Below, piece after piece: positions 36,709 through 46,173 of a DNA stretch of 64,000 nt. The translations under genes were made by a program, and so were the position numbers. The stretch is taken from assembly GCA_029570205.1 (NCBI GenBank), contig JAKQSI010000042.1, forward strand, positions 1-64,000, written 5' to 3'. This stretch comes from Candidatus Omnitrophota bacterium. GTDB taxonomy: Bacteria; Hinthialibacterota; Hinthialibacteria; Hinthialibacterales; JAKPRU01. The notes under the pieces are model-generated. The model saw nothing but the letters and a program-made list of their open reading frames with translations, was not told where the DNA came from and searched no databases. Every line of letters begins with the position of its first letter. The first letter of the stretch is position 1.

Positions 36709-37584
36709 CTATAAACGACTGGCGCGCTTATTGAAAAATTGGACCAGTGGGTCGATATACGGCTGATCGGTTCTCACCGGAATATGATCGACCTGTAGAC
36801 GGCGAAAACTCCGCTGCAAATCATTTTGCATGGAGGCGTTCCGCTCGGCAAAACGACGGCGAAGATCCCAGTCATACGTGTCGATCAGTACAACCTCGCC
36901 TGTCTCGGCATCCTGTAACTCGAGGAATCCGACTGGCGGCAATTCAAGTTCCCGCGGATCGGTAATTCCAATTGTAATCAAATCGTGTTTCTGGTTAATA
37001 ATCCGCAGCGGGTCCTCATAATCGGAGCCCAGGAAGTCGGATATAACAAATACCACAGACCTGCGATGGAGTACCCGTCCAAGAAATTCCAGCGCCATCC
37101 GAAGATCCGTTCCGCTTCCTTCGGGGCGGGCATAGAGCAATTCACGGATCAACCGGAGAACATGCTTCTTTCCTTTTTTGGGAGGAATAAACTTCTCGAT
37201 CCGATTGGTAAACTCGATCAGGCCGACACAGTCATTGTTCTTAATCGCGGAAAAGGCCAGGACCGCAGACAGTTCAACCCCGAGATCCGCTTTCATCTGC
37301 TCGGCGGTCCCGAATGCTCCGGAGGACGACACATCTACCGCCAGCATAACCGTGAGCTCGCGTTCTTCCCGAAAGCGTTTCACAAACGGGTGTCCCATGC
37401 GGGCCGTGACATTCCAGTCGATAGACCGAACGTCATCGCCCAACTGGTACTCGCGGACTTCCTCAAACTCCATCCCACGCCCTTTGAAAACGGAATGGTA
37501 CTCGCCCGCCAGAACATCGTTGACGAGACGATTGGTTCGGATCTCGATTCGTCGAATCTTCTTGATTAAATCACGCGGTATCAT
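36709..37584 (-). CDS. DUF58 protein
   Basis: 291 residues. DUF58 proteins are the cytosolic partners in MoxR/Bat operons. Characteristic parts: IRRIEIRTNRLVNDVLAGEY, HSVFKGRGMEFEEVREYQLG, DDVRSIDWNVTARMGHPFVK, the VWA-like strand LTVMLAVDVSSSGAFG (DxSxS), and SVVFVISDFLGSDYEDPL. A metal-binding VWA-like fold is therefore likely. The start overlaps the end of the glycosyltransferase gene by 14 bases, so the two are translationally linked. Confidence 0.93.
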   Translation of the reverse strand: MIPRDLIKKIRRIEIRTNRLVNDVLAGEYHSVFKGRGMEFEEVREYQLGDDVRSIDWNVTARMGHPFVKRFREERELTVMLAVDVSSSGAFGTAEQMKADLGVELSAVLAFSAIKNNDCVGLIEFTNRIEKFIPPKKGKKHVLRLIRELLYARPEGSGTDLRMALEFLGRVLHRRSVVFVISDFLGSDYEDPLRIINQKHDLITIGITDPRELELPPVGFLELQDAETGEVVLIDTYDWDLRRRFAERNASMQNDLQRSFRRLQVDHIPVRTDQPYIDPLVQFFNKRASRL

Positions 37585-38485
37585 GTTTCTCTGTAAGCCG
37601 TTCCCTGAGCGCCCGAATCTCCTGTTGTTGGCGCCGGATTGCCTGCCCAGCCTCCGTAAGACGGGCTTCCGCCTGGCGCAGCTGCCAGGTCAGTTCCTGT
37701 ATTGTTTTATCTTTTCCGCGCATCTCGCGTTTCAGCGCAAAAGTGGATTTGAATACCTCATCGAAAATAGCATTTCGTTCGTCTTTGTAACGTTCCCGGA
37801 TGATCTTCTCTGCTTCGGGATATCGTTCTCGTTCGACCATGTTCGAGTTGTCGTCCCATCGCCGATATTCGCCGGTAATCTTCGCTATGTGGAGAAAATC
37901 ATATTTCCGCGACAGCCGGATCAAAAAATCCCAGTCTTCAAAAACTGCTAATGTCTCATCGAACAGCCCGACATCCTCCAAACAGTCACGGCGAATCAAA
38001 AGGCAGTTTACCGGAATGTAATTGCCGAGGAGAAAATTATTCCGCTCAAAATCGAACGAGTAGGTTAAATGTTCGAGTACTCGTTTCCATTCGCCGGTTT
38101 CAGGGACCCGTTCGAACGTTACATTCTTGACATCGGAATAGACAACGGGAAGGTTGCGCTCCAGGGCGACCGGGACAAGGGTCTCCAGGAAGTTCTCGTA
38201 GACAATATCATCATCGTCCAGGAATCCGATGTACCGGCCTCGCGCTCCTGTAATTCCGGTGTTGAGGGCGGCGGTGCGACCGCGATTTGTCTCATGGCAG
38301 AGGTAGCGACAGGCAAGACGACCTGCGAGGGAGTCGAGGATGCTCCGGACATCGACGCCGGCATCGTTGACCACAACGGCCTCCAGATCCCGGTAGGTCT
38401 GCCGCGCCAGACTGTCGAGGCAAACCGCGAGTCTTTCGGGCCGGTTGTAGGTACGGACAATTATCGAGACAAGTGGATCCGACAT
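37571..38485 (-). CDS. Family 2 glycosyltransferase with C-terminal coiled coil
   Basis: 304 residues. A GT-A fold begins VSIIVRTYNRPERLAVCLDS, followed by the nucleotide-binding VVNDAGVDV and the metal-binding FLDDDDIVYENFLETL (DxD). CLLIRRDCLEDVGLFDETLA and FEDWDFLIRLSRKYDF (ED acceptor-site motif) complete the family pattern. The last 60 residues form a heptad-rich coiled coil (IQELTWQLRQAEARLTEAGQ, AIRRQQQEIRALRERL). No membrane helix. Its position is unusual: 9 bp after moxR and overlapping DUF58 by 14 bp inside a Bat operon. The acceptor is unknown; a glycan or a glycosylated envelope protein served by the Bat system is conceivable. Confidence 0.9.
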   Translation of the reverse strand: MSDPLVSIIVRTYNRPERLAVCLDSLARQTYRDLEAVVVNDAGVDVRSILDSLAGRLACRYLCHETNRGRTAALNTGITGARGRYIGFLDDDDIVYENFLETLVPVALERNLPVVYSDVKNVTFERVPETGEWKRVLEHLTYSFDFERNNFLLGNYIPVNCLLIRRDCLEDVGLFDETLAVFEDWDFLIRLSRKYDFLHIAKITGEYRRWDDNSNMVERERYPEAEKIIRERYKDERNAIFDEVFKSTFALKREMRGKDKTIQELTWQLRQAEARLTEAGQAIRRQQQEIRALRERLTEKHDTA

Positions 38486-38494
38486 CGGAACACC

Positions 38495-39487
<993 letters not shown>

Positions 39488-39526
39488 CGATATCGTCTCC
39501 TCATATTCCATACATGGATGGGGTCA

Positions 39527-40495
39527 TCATGATTGCCGGGAAGTGTCTCGAACGGCGAGGAGGCGTTTCGCATCCTCCCAGATTCGATCCAGCTCTTCCC
39601 GGGAGGGTGTGCCCGGCGAGTATTTCCCTTCGGCACACCTTGTAAAGAACGAATCAACCAGCCGTCGGGTATCGCTATCCGTATCCGGCGGCAGATCCTT
39701 GGACGAGGTCAATCGCCCCTTGTGATAAGAGTATCGTTTCGCCAATTCCTCGCCCACAATTCGCTCAAGCGTGCTGTAATACCGCCCGGGATCTCCCTCC
39801 ATACGCCATCGGCGCGCCTGCGCAAGAAGGTCCTCAACCGGAGATGACGCGGGAGGTTGCGTGAGAAGAGGCTCCGCATGTTTCCTCCGACGACAGGCGA
39901 TCAATCGGATACCCACCGCCACAAACGCTATCCCGGCAATAATCCCGAAGGCGAGCGGCAGAAACCGACTCAGGGAAGGCTTCGCAGGCCCAATGGTTGC
40001 TTCACACGGCAACGTTGACAACCGCTTCAATTCTTCTCCATTCTTTGCACAAACCACAACCTCCGCCGATCCCACACGCGCTGTCCCCTCTTCGATCGGC
40101 ATCAGACGAAACAAATAGATTTCTTCCTTGCGAACTCCCTCAGAGGAATTGTGCGCTATGCTGCGAGTCGAGCCGGACAGAATCTTAAGATTCTCCGTTT
40201 CCGGCGTTCTATCCAGGCGCATGGAAAAAGCCTGGCCTGAATCCAGCCAGCTGACTCTAATCTGAAAAGTTACCGGCTCGCCCAGACAAAACGTCTGGTT
40301 AGAGGGGAATTCGGCTGTGACTTCAATATCTTGCTCGTCCAAAGGCGGGAGAGTGGCGGAACTTACTCCCGCATCAGCGGCATCCTGCGCCGCAAGACTA
40401 TGCGCGATTGCAAATACGCAGACGGTTAAAAGAAAAAAACGGACACTGTTTCGCAAAAAACTCAAATACGAAACACCGTCCTTACCCATCCTCAT
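39527..40495 (-). CDS. BatD-like membrane protein upstream of moxR
   Basis: 322 residues from the ATG at 40495, which overlaps the previous stop by 4 bases; the open frame continues upstream but inside the neighbouring gene. A signal peptide (RFFLLTVCVFAIAHSLAAQD) is followed by one Ig-like domain (FPSNQTFCLGEPVTFQIRVS, EEGTARVGSAEVVVCAKNGE). A membrane helix (LPLAFGIIAGIAFVAVGIRL) leads to a cytosolic helical domain (DLLAQARRWRMEGDPGRYYS, RIVGEELAKRYSYHKGRLTS). It is the third protein in the run with this arrangement. Function unknown; probably a Bat-complex subunit. Confidence 0.75.
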   Translation of the reverse strand: MRMGKDGVSYLSFLRNSVRFFLLTVCVFAIAHSLAAQDAADAGVSSATLPPLDEQDIEVTAEFPSNQTFCLGEPVTFQIRVSWLDSGQAFSMRLDRTPETENLKILSGSTRSIAHNSSEGVRKEEIYLFRLMPIEEGTARVGSAEVVVCAKNGEELKRLSTLPCEATIGPAKPSLSRFLPLAFGIIAGIAFVAVGIRLIACRRRKHAEPLLTQPPASSPVEDLLAQARRWRMEGDPGRYYSTLERIVGEELAKRYSYHKGRLTSSKDLPPDTDSDTRRLVDSFFTRCAEGKYSPGTPSREELDRIWEDAKRLLAVRDTSRQS

Positions 40496-40944
40496 TGCAT
40501 TTCCCCGGTCGCCCCCTCGATCTCCGGAGAGAATGGCCGTTGTATGACCTGAATTGATTCCTCCGCACGACGCAATGCTTCCGGGAACGGCTGATACAGA
40601 GAACGAATCGAATACAGCGCCGCGCAGAGAGTTCGTAAGGCATCCAGCCCCTGTTCCGTATTTCCCGCAGCGTTCCATTGTGCCGCAAGTTCCTCCAGGC
40701 GAGTTACGGCCTCTCGGTTCACCGGCAGGCCCGGCACGTAACTCCGCAGCGCCCACTGGTAATGCCACACCGCTTCTTTCCAATCCTGTTCGGAAACCGC
40801 TTGCTCTGCTTTCTGAAAATGACTCTCGGCCTGATAAATCAATTTCGCAACAATAAGAATCAGGATAAGGCAGGTCAGAATCAGCCCCTGCTTCACCCAC
40901 CTCACAAATTGCCTCAGACCGATCAGTCCCGAATCCTCATTCAT
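40492..40944 (-). CDS. Single-pass membrane protein with helical repeats
   Basis: 150 residues from the ATG at 40944; the open frame extends upstream through a GTCCAC repeat (Gly/Ser/Gln-rich, surely artificial). One membrane helix (QGLILTCLILILIVAKLIY) is followed by TPR-like helices (QAESHFQKAEQAVSEQDWKE, AVWHYQWALRSYVPG) and LEELAAQWNAAGNTEQGLDA. I do not recognise the family by name. The stop overlaps the next gene's start by 4 bases, so it is part of the Bat run. Similar small TPR membrane proteins occur in other Bat operons. Confidence 0.65.
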   Translation of the reverse strand: MNEDSGLIGLRQFVRWVKQGLILTCLILILIVAKLIYQAESHFQKAEQAVSEQDWKEAVWHYQWALRSYVPGLPVNREAVTRLEELAAQWNAAGNTEQGLDALRTLCAALYSIRSLYQPFPEALRRAEESIQVIQRPFSPEIEGATGEMQ

Positions 40945-40973
40945 GCCCTTGCCAGTTCGCCCCATCTTCCCCT

Positions 40974-41036
40974 GTCCACCACGTCCACCACATCCTCCCT
41001 GTCCACTGTGTCCACTCTGTCCACTCTGTCTACAAA
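40974..41036. repeat. 9-bp-period GTCCAC repeat, 7 units
   Basis: Seven nonamers, most GTCCACNNN (GTCCACCAC twice, ATCCTCCCT, GTCCACTGT, GTCCACTCT twice, GTCTACAAA). It matches the 4-unit repeat at 791-826, including the final GTCTAC unit. It sits in the leader of the minus-strand gene at 40944 and abuts the palindrome at 41045. Confidence 0.65.
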
Positions 41037-41044
41037 ATGGGTGG

Positions 41045-41063
41045 CACAGGCTTCCAGCCTGTG
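41045..41063. repeat. Palindromic element CACAGGCT/AGCCTGTG
   Basis: Perfect 8-bp inverted repeat CACAGGCT-TCC-AGCCTGTG, preceded by GGGTGG and followed by ACA. A second copy with the same GGGTGG flank is at 49162-49180. It lies just after the FmdB-like gene's stop. Confidence 0.8.
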
Positions 41064-41069
41064 ACAAGG

Positions 41070-41390
41070 TTAGCTTTTTTTCTCGCCTTTCGATTTCGCC
41101 GTCGATTCCGATTTCCCGGCAGATAAATCTTTCGTGCTGCTTCCGGTGGGCTTGGATTCCTCTCTTGCCTTGCCCCTGTATTCCTTCTTCCGATAATCGG
41201 TCTCGTAGAAACCGGAGCCTTTAAAAATGATTCCGGCTCCTGCACCGATCAGGCGTTCGACAGGGCATTTCTTCTTCCTCTCCGGGCACTCGCCATTACT
41301 CTCAATGTATTTCAAAGGCTTTTCCGTCATGGACTGGAAAACCTCGATAATGCGGCCGCATTCCTTGCAGCGGTATTCGTATGTGGGCAT
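41070..41390 (-). CDS. FmdB/CxxC_CxxC zinc-ribbon family protein
   Basis: 106 residues. The N-terminus MPTYEYRCKECGRIIEVFQS with a CxxC pair is diagnostic for the FmdB regulatory-type zinc ribbon. The second Cys pair occurs in the segment NGECPERKKKC. VERLIGAGAGIIFKGSGFYE follows, the usual end of the domain. The last 40 residues are a Lys/Ser-rich tail. Proteins of this family are small and often adjacent to chaperone or amidase genes; their role is poorly known. It lies 73 bp after dnaK. Confidence 0.9.
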   Translation of the reverse strand: MPTYEYRCKECGRIIEVFQSMTEKPLKYIESNGECPERKKKCPVERLIGAGAGIIFKGSGFYETDYRKKEYRGKAREESKPTGSSTKDLSAGKSESTAKSKGEKKS

Positions 41391-41462
41391 ATCATTCTCC
41401 CTCGCGCTTTCAGAAGAATACGCATCGGGAATCGACGGCGATAACCTCCGACGATTCCGCGG

Positions 41463-43421
41463 TCAGTCTTTTTCCACGGTATATTCCGCATCAACTACAT
41501 TGTCGTCATCCGGCTTGGCGCCGGTGGAAGCCTGCTGTTGCGAGGTTGATCCGCTTGCAAAACCCGATGTCGGGCCTGCGCCGCCGGCCGCACCGGCAGT
41601 CTGCTGCTGGGCCTGCTGACGCTGGACTTCCTCGTAGATCGCCTGCCCGATCTTGTGTGTCGCTTTCTCGAGCGCTTCTTTTCGGGAGCGAATCTGACCC
41701 GGATCTCCGCCTTCCAGGGCTTGTTTGAGATCCTGAATGGCATCCTCAACCGCTTTCTTGTCCGCCACAGAGACTTTATCGCCGTATTCGTTCAAAGACT
41801 TCTCCGTGGAATAGACCAGCGCATCGGCCTCGTTTTTCAGCGTGATGATTTCCTGTTGCCGCTTGTCTTCCTCGGCGTGCAGTTCCGCATCATGCACCAT
41901 CTTCTCGATCTCGTCTTTCGAGAGACCGCTGGATGACTCAATGCGGATCTTCTGTTCCTTGCCCGTACCAAGGTCTTTGGCGGAAACATGGACAATCCCG
42001 TTCGCGTCGATATCGAACGTCACCTCGATCTGAGGCACTCCTCTCGGCGCAGGCGGAATCCCGACCAGATCAAACCGTCCAAGAGTGCGGTTCTGGGCCG
42101 CCATGGGTCGCTCACCCTGCAAAACATGGATGGACACGGCGGGCTGATTATCCGAGGCCGTTGAGAAAATCTGGCTCTTACGGGTTGGAATGGTGGTATT
42201 ACGCTCGATCAATTTCGTGAACACACCGCCCAGCGTCTCGATCCCCAGGGAGAGCGGCGTGACGTCCAGAAGCAGGACATCCTTCACATCCTTGGTCAGC
42301 ACACCTGCCTGAATCGCTGCGCCAACCGCAACTACTTCGTCCGGATTCACTCCCTTGTGAGGCTCTTTTCCGAAAAGGTCCTTTACGATTTTCTGTACCA
42401 TCGGAATGCGTGTAGAGCCGCCGACCAGAATTACCTCATCAATTTGATTCGGTTGCAATCCGGCATCTTCCAGCGCGCGTCGGCACGGCGGTATTGTTCG
42501 CTCGATCACGCCGGAAGCCAAGCGCTCGAACTGGGCGCGAGTCAGCTTCATTCGGAGATGTTTCGGACCGGAGGCATCGGCGGTGATATACGGAATCTCG
42601 ATGGTGACTTCCTGGCGCGAAGACAACTCGCACTTCGCGCTCTCCGCCGCGTCCTTCAGACGCTGAAGAGCAATGGGGTCTCGTTTCAGGTCTATTCCCT
42701 GGTCTTTCCGGAACTCATCCACCAGCCAGTCGATCAGGACCTTGTCGATATCATCGCCGCCCAAGTGCGTATCACCGTTGGTCGATTTGACCTCGAACAC
42801 ACCGTCCCCGAGCTCCAGAATGGAAATGTCGAATGTGCCGCCACCGAAATCGTAAACAGCAATCTTCTCATCTTTCTTGCGGTCCAGGCCGTAAGCCAGC
42901 GCCGCGGCCGTCGGCTCGTTGATAATCCGAAGTACTTCCAGCCCGGCGATACGCCCCGCGTCTTTTGTGGATTGACGCTGGCTGTCGTTGAAATAGGCCG
43001 GAACGGTAATCACCGCTTGGGTGACTTTCTGCCCGAGGTAATCTTCCGCCGTCTGTTTCATCTTCTGCAAAACATAAGCGGAGATCTCTTCCGGGGCACA
43101 GACCTTGTCTTTGACCTTGAATCGCACCATTCCGCCGGGACCTTCAATTATCTGGAACGGAACCATTTCAATTTCCGACTTGACTTCGTCGATCCGCCGC
43201 CCGATAAACCTCTTTGCGGAAAATATGGTTCCCGTCGGATTGGTGATGGCCTGACGTTTCGCCGCCTTGCCGACCAAACGCTCGCCGCTATCTGTGAAAG
43301 CCACCACAGAGGGCGTCGTTCGATCTCCTTCCGCATTCGGAATTACAACAGGTTCGCCGCCTTCAATCACAGCGACTACCGAATTAGTGGTTCCTAAATC
43401 AATACCGATTACTTTGGACAT
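41463..43421 (-). CDS. dnaK: Chaperone DnaK (Hsp70)
   Basis: 652 residues. The N-terminal ATPase begins [20 protein letters not shown], with [54 protein letters not shown] and [13 protein letters not shown]. The interdomain linker [20 protein letters not shown] and the substrate-binding domain ([40 protein letters not shown]) follow. The C-terminal lid ends in a Gln/Gly/Ala-rich stretch and [11 protein letters not shown]. DnaK holds unfolded proteins with DnaJ and GrpE; no dnaJ lies in the window. GrpE is directly upstream. AGAAGGAGGC precedes the ATG. Confidence 0.98.
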   Translation of the reverse strand: MSKVIGIDLGTTNSVVAVIEGGEPVVIPNAEGDRTTPSVVAFTDSGERLVGKAAKRQAITNPTGTIFSAKRFIGRRIDEVKSEIEMVPFQIIEGPGGMVRFKVKDKVCAPEEISAYVLQKMKQTAEDYLGQKVTQAVITVPAYFNDSQRQSTKDAGRIAGLEVLRIINEPTAAALAYGLDRKKDEKIAVYDFGGGTFDISILELGDGVFEVKSTNGDTHLGGDDIDKVLIDWLVDEFRKDQGIDLKRDPIALQRLKDAAESAKCELSSRQEVTIEIPYITADASGPKHLRMKLTRAQFERLASGVIERTIPPCRRALEDAGLQPNQIDEVILVGGSTRIPMVQKIVKDLFGKEPHKGVNPDEVVAVGAAIQAGVLTKDVKDVLLLDVTPLSLGIETLGGVFTKLIERNTTIPTRKSQIFSTASDNQPAVSIHVLQGERPMAAQNRTLGRFDLVGIPPAPRGVPQIEVTFDIDANGIVHVSAKDLGTGKEQKIRIESSSGLSKDEIEKMVHDAELHAEEDKRQQEIITLKNEADALVYSTEKSLNEYGDKVSVADKKAVEDAIQDLKQALEGGDPGQIRSRKEALEKATHKIGQAIYEEVQRQQAQQQTAGAAGGAGPTSGFASGSTSQQQASTGAKPDDDNVVDAEYTVEKD

Positions 43422-43563
43422 GGCAGATGCCTCCTTCTAGGGCCTTTACAAATGTTTAACTTTTCCATAAGGATAATATGTTCACGAAATTCTTGACCTG
43501 TTACATTTTTTACCTGCTCCAACGTCGGCCCGTCTTGCATCTCTCTGTCCCTTTCTTCAATGT

Positions 43564-44172
43564 TTAATTCTTAATTGCCCCTTCTTCTGTCGCTACCGCT
43601 ACCTTTACTCGCGGCGCTCGCAACACCCGTTCTCCAAGCACGTAGCCGGGAGTGATCTCTTCGATAATCGTGCCGGGTTCAACATCCGTACGCGCCTCTT
43701 GAAGAATCGCTTCGTGCAGGTACGGATCGAACGGTTCACCGACCGTGGCAATTCGCTCCAATCCTCGAGATCGAAGGACCTCCAGAAGGCGTCCGAAAAC
43801 CATCTCCACGCCTTCCTTGTAAGAATTCACGTCATGCGTCTCTTCGGCAACAATCCGCGCCCGGTGAAGATTATCCACCACATCCAGCAACTCCATCATA
43901 AAATCCTCAAGCAGACGATCCGCCCATTGGGCGCGCTCCCGCTCGATCCGCTTTTTATAGTTCTCAAATTCCGCCTTGAGACGTTGCAGATGATCGAGAT
44001 ATTCATCCCGTTCCTGGGCTTTCCGACTGAGTTCCTCCATATTCAGACTTGTCTCCTCTCTTGGTTCTTCGGGTTCCTGAGATTCCTTTGCCCATTGTTC
44101 CTCCAGGGCGAGTTTGATCTCTTTTTTCTTATTTTCTTTCGACGTATCCTCGATCATGGAATCCGATTTCAT
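43564..44172 (-). CDS. grpE: Nucleotide exchange factor GrpE
   Basis: 202 residues from the ATG at 44172, selected because AAGGAAGAGG lies just upstream; the open frame starts 24 bases earlier. A charged N-terminal coiled coil (EELSRKAQERDEYLDHLQRL, KAEFENYKKRIERERAQWAD) is followed by the four-helix part (LLDVVDNLHRARIVAEETHD) and the beta wing with GEPFDPYLHEAILQEARTDV and ITPGYVLGERVLRAPRVKVA. GrpE releases ADP from DnaK. It lies between htrA (20 bp) and dnaK (142 bp), probably in one operon. Confidence 0.96.
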   Translation of the reverse strand: MKSDSMIEDTSKENKKKEIKLALEEQWAKESQEPEEPREETSLNMEELSRKAQERDEYLDHLQRLKAEFENYKKRIERERAQWADRLLEDFMMELLDVVDNLHRARIVAEETHDVNSYKEGVEMVFGRLLEVLRSRGLERIATVGEPFDPYLHEAILQEARTDVEPGTIIEEITPGYVLGERVLRAPRVKVAVATEEGAIKN

Positions 44173-44192
44173 TGACCTCTTCCTTCCATTTT

Positions 44193-45671
44193 TCATTCGT
44201 TTGGTTTGTTCTCAATCTCCGTTCGCCATTTAGACCATCCCCGATTTTCTTCATATCGGTAGAAATATATTATGAACGTCTCGGCATTCGCCAATTTCCT
44301 GCGGAGGATATCAATATCCGTCAGATCACTAACTCGAAATACAGCATTGGCCAGACCCGGAGCCGCAATCTCGGTAATGATATCTCCAGGTTCCAGCTCG
44401 GCCCGATCTGCTGGAGAATTGTTCGCCACCCTGCTCACCACAAGCCCCTCAACCGATGAATCCATATTCCACTGTTTCCGCCATTTCTGGTCGAGAGGCT
44501 TCAGCTCCATTCCAAGCCATTGGTTATTATCTTTCGGGCCGGATTGCCTGGATGCTCGAGCGGATCCAGGTTTCAAAGCAATACTCACATTCCGGGATTT
44601 CCCTTCACGCAGTATGCCGATTTGGACATCGGAAGCGTTCACCGGAACCAGTTCCGTGCCGATATCATCCCCGGACCGGATTCGTCTCCCGTTGACCAAT
44701 TGAATAAGGTCCAGCGGCTCCAATTGCCCCGAGGCCGCACCCGATGGATCAACATTCGTAACCAGCACACCGGACAGATCCTTCACCGAACGAAATCCGG
44801 GTATTTTCGAACGCAGCGCCATTCGCAGCGTCGGTGAAAGATCTTGAAACTGGATTCCAAGGCGATATTCCAGGGGCGGCTGCCTCAGAACATAGTAGTT
44901 GTACACTTTCCGAACACGATTGACCGGAATAGCGAACCCGATTCCCACCGAACCACCCGAAGGTGTTGCGATAGCCGTGTTGATTCCGATCAATTCGCCA
45001 TCCAAATTGATCAGCGGGCCGCCGCTGTTGCCCGGATTAATATCTGCATCGGTCTGGATCAGGTTCGGCAGAACCACACCGTTATCGCCTTCGATATACC
45101 GACCCAGTTGACTGATAATGCCTTGGGTTACCGTATGGCTTTGTCCCAACGCATACCCGATGGCGATCACAGTCTCCCCGATCATAAGGTCCGATGAATT
45201 TCCCAGGGGCAGGTACTGTTTCGGCGGTTCACCGAGAATCCTTAGAACGGCAATGTCCTCCGCGGGATCGCGCCCTACAATCTCCGCTTTGCGCTGTTCG
45301 TCTTCGCCGTGCAGAAGAACCAGAATCTCATCCGGCTCCGCTCCCTCTCCCTCCCCGTAACTGACCACATGACTGTTGGTGATTACATACCCCTCACGGT
45401 CCACCACCACACCGGAACCGAGCGAGGTCCCGACATAAGTATCCTGAAATAATCCGCGCGGCAGAAAAAAGTCGTCGAAGGGTGTTCGGAACAGCAAGAA
45501 CGGCGACCTGTCCACACGGATCTTCTTTTTCGTGCTGATATCGACAACAGCCGGAATGGCTTTCTCAACAGCCAGAACCACCGGTGTCCGACGGGTATCA
45601 ACCGAAGCCTCTATCGGACCCGGCATTGAAAAAGCGACTATGATTGCCAATCCGACAATGAATCTCTTCAT
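44193..45671 (-). CDS. HtrA/DegP-like serine protease with two PDZ domains
   Basis: 492 residues from the ATG at 45671 (a short basic start before FIVGLAIIVAFSMPG, a signal peptide); upstream ATGs at 45683 and 45716 are in frame. The trypsin-like domain has its catalytic triad: His in VITNSHVVSYG, Asp in DPAEDIAVLRI, Ser in DINPGNSGGPL. Two PDZ-like domains follow (LGIQFQDLSPTLRMALRSKI to NVSIALKPGS; and WLGMELKPLDQKWRKQWNMD to the end). It degrades or refolds misfolded periplasmic proteins. It leads the minus-strand grpE-dnaK run. Confidence 0.93.
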   Translation of the reverse strand: MKRFIVGLAIIVAFSMPGPIEASVDTRRTPVVLAVEKAIPAVVDISTKKKIRVDRSPFLLFRTPFDDFFLPRGLFQDTYVGTSLGSGVVVDREGYVITNSHVVSYGEGEGAEPDEILVLLHGEDEQRKAEIVGRDPAEDIAVLRILGEPPKQYLPLGNSSDLMIGETVIAIGYALGQSHTVTQGIISQLGRYIEGDNGVVLPNLIQTDADINPGNSGGPLINLDGELIGINTAIATPSGGSVGIGFAIPVNRVRKVYNYYVLRQPPLEYRLGIQFQDLSPTLRMALRSKIPGFRSVKDLSGVLVTNVDPSGAASGQLEPLDLIQLVNGRRIRSGDDIGTELVPVNASDVQIGILREGKSRNVSIALKPGSARASRQSGPKDNNQWLGMELKPLDQKWRKQWNMDSSVEGLVVSRVANNSPADRAELEPGDIITEIAAPGLANAVFRVSDLTDIDILRRKLANAETFIIYFYRYEENRGWSKWRTEIENKPNE

Positions 45672-46173
45672 CGTACCGCTCATCATAGAACAAAACGATT
45701 TACTATGGTTTCCCATTTCAAGCGCAAGTTTTATTCCATCGTCCGGTTCGCAGCAGAAATGTTTTTTTAACTTCTTAAAATACAAGTACTTATGTATCAC
45801 GACTCACCGCAAAAAGATAAAACAACACGTTGGCAACACCTTGTTTTCCTTGTTTGATAGAGTCACTTTGGCACGATTTGGACTCATTCAGCCTTGCAAG
45901 TGCGCCAAAACGACGACCCCAATATCAGATTTCACTTGGCCTTCCCCCCTCTCCGTACTCGGAGAAGGGGGCCGGGGGGTGAGGTTCTTCTCCCTTTCTT
46001 TTTGCTTTTTCGTGATCCACTCCAAAAACCTCTCAACCGCTGCTTTGACAACTTTTTACAACATTTTACACAACCGTGAAATTTTCCTTGATCCAATGAG
46101 ATACACTGCAAGTGAAAGAAAAGGCGAGAGGAGTGAAGAGCACAGAGATTGGGAAAGCAAGGAGGCTCGAACC
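45672..46173. other. Divergent intergenic region
   Basis: About 500 bp between htrA and the gene at 46174, mostly AT-rich. It holds a palindromic element at 45944-45972 and, nearer the rightward gene, TTGACA at 46045-46050 with only a poor -10 (TACACA at 46067). I see no coding sequence. Confidence 0.5.
45944..45972. repeat. Imperfect palindromic element, CCCTCTCC type
   Basis: CCCCCTCTCCG-TACT-CGGAGAAGGGGG forms a stem with one bulged base, and is followed by GGGGGGTGAGG. It belongs to the same type as the elements at 8600 and 53262. Confidence 0.65.
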
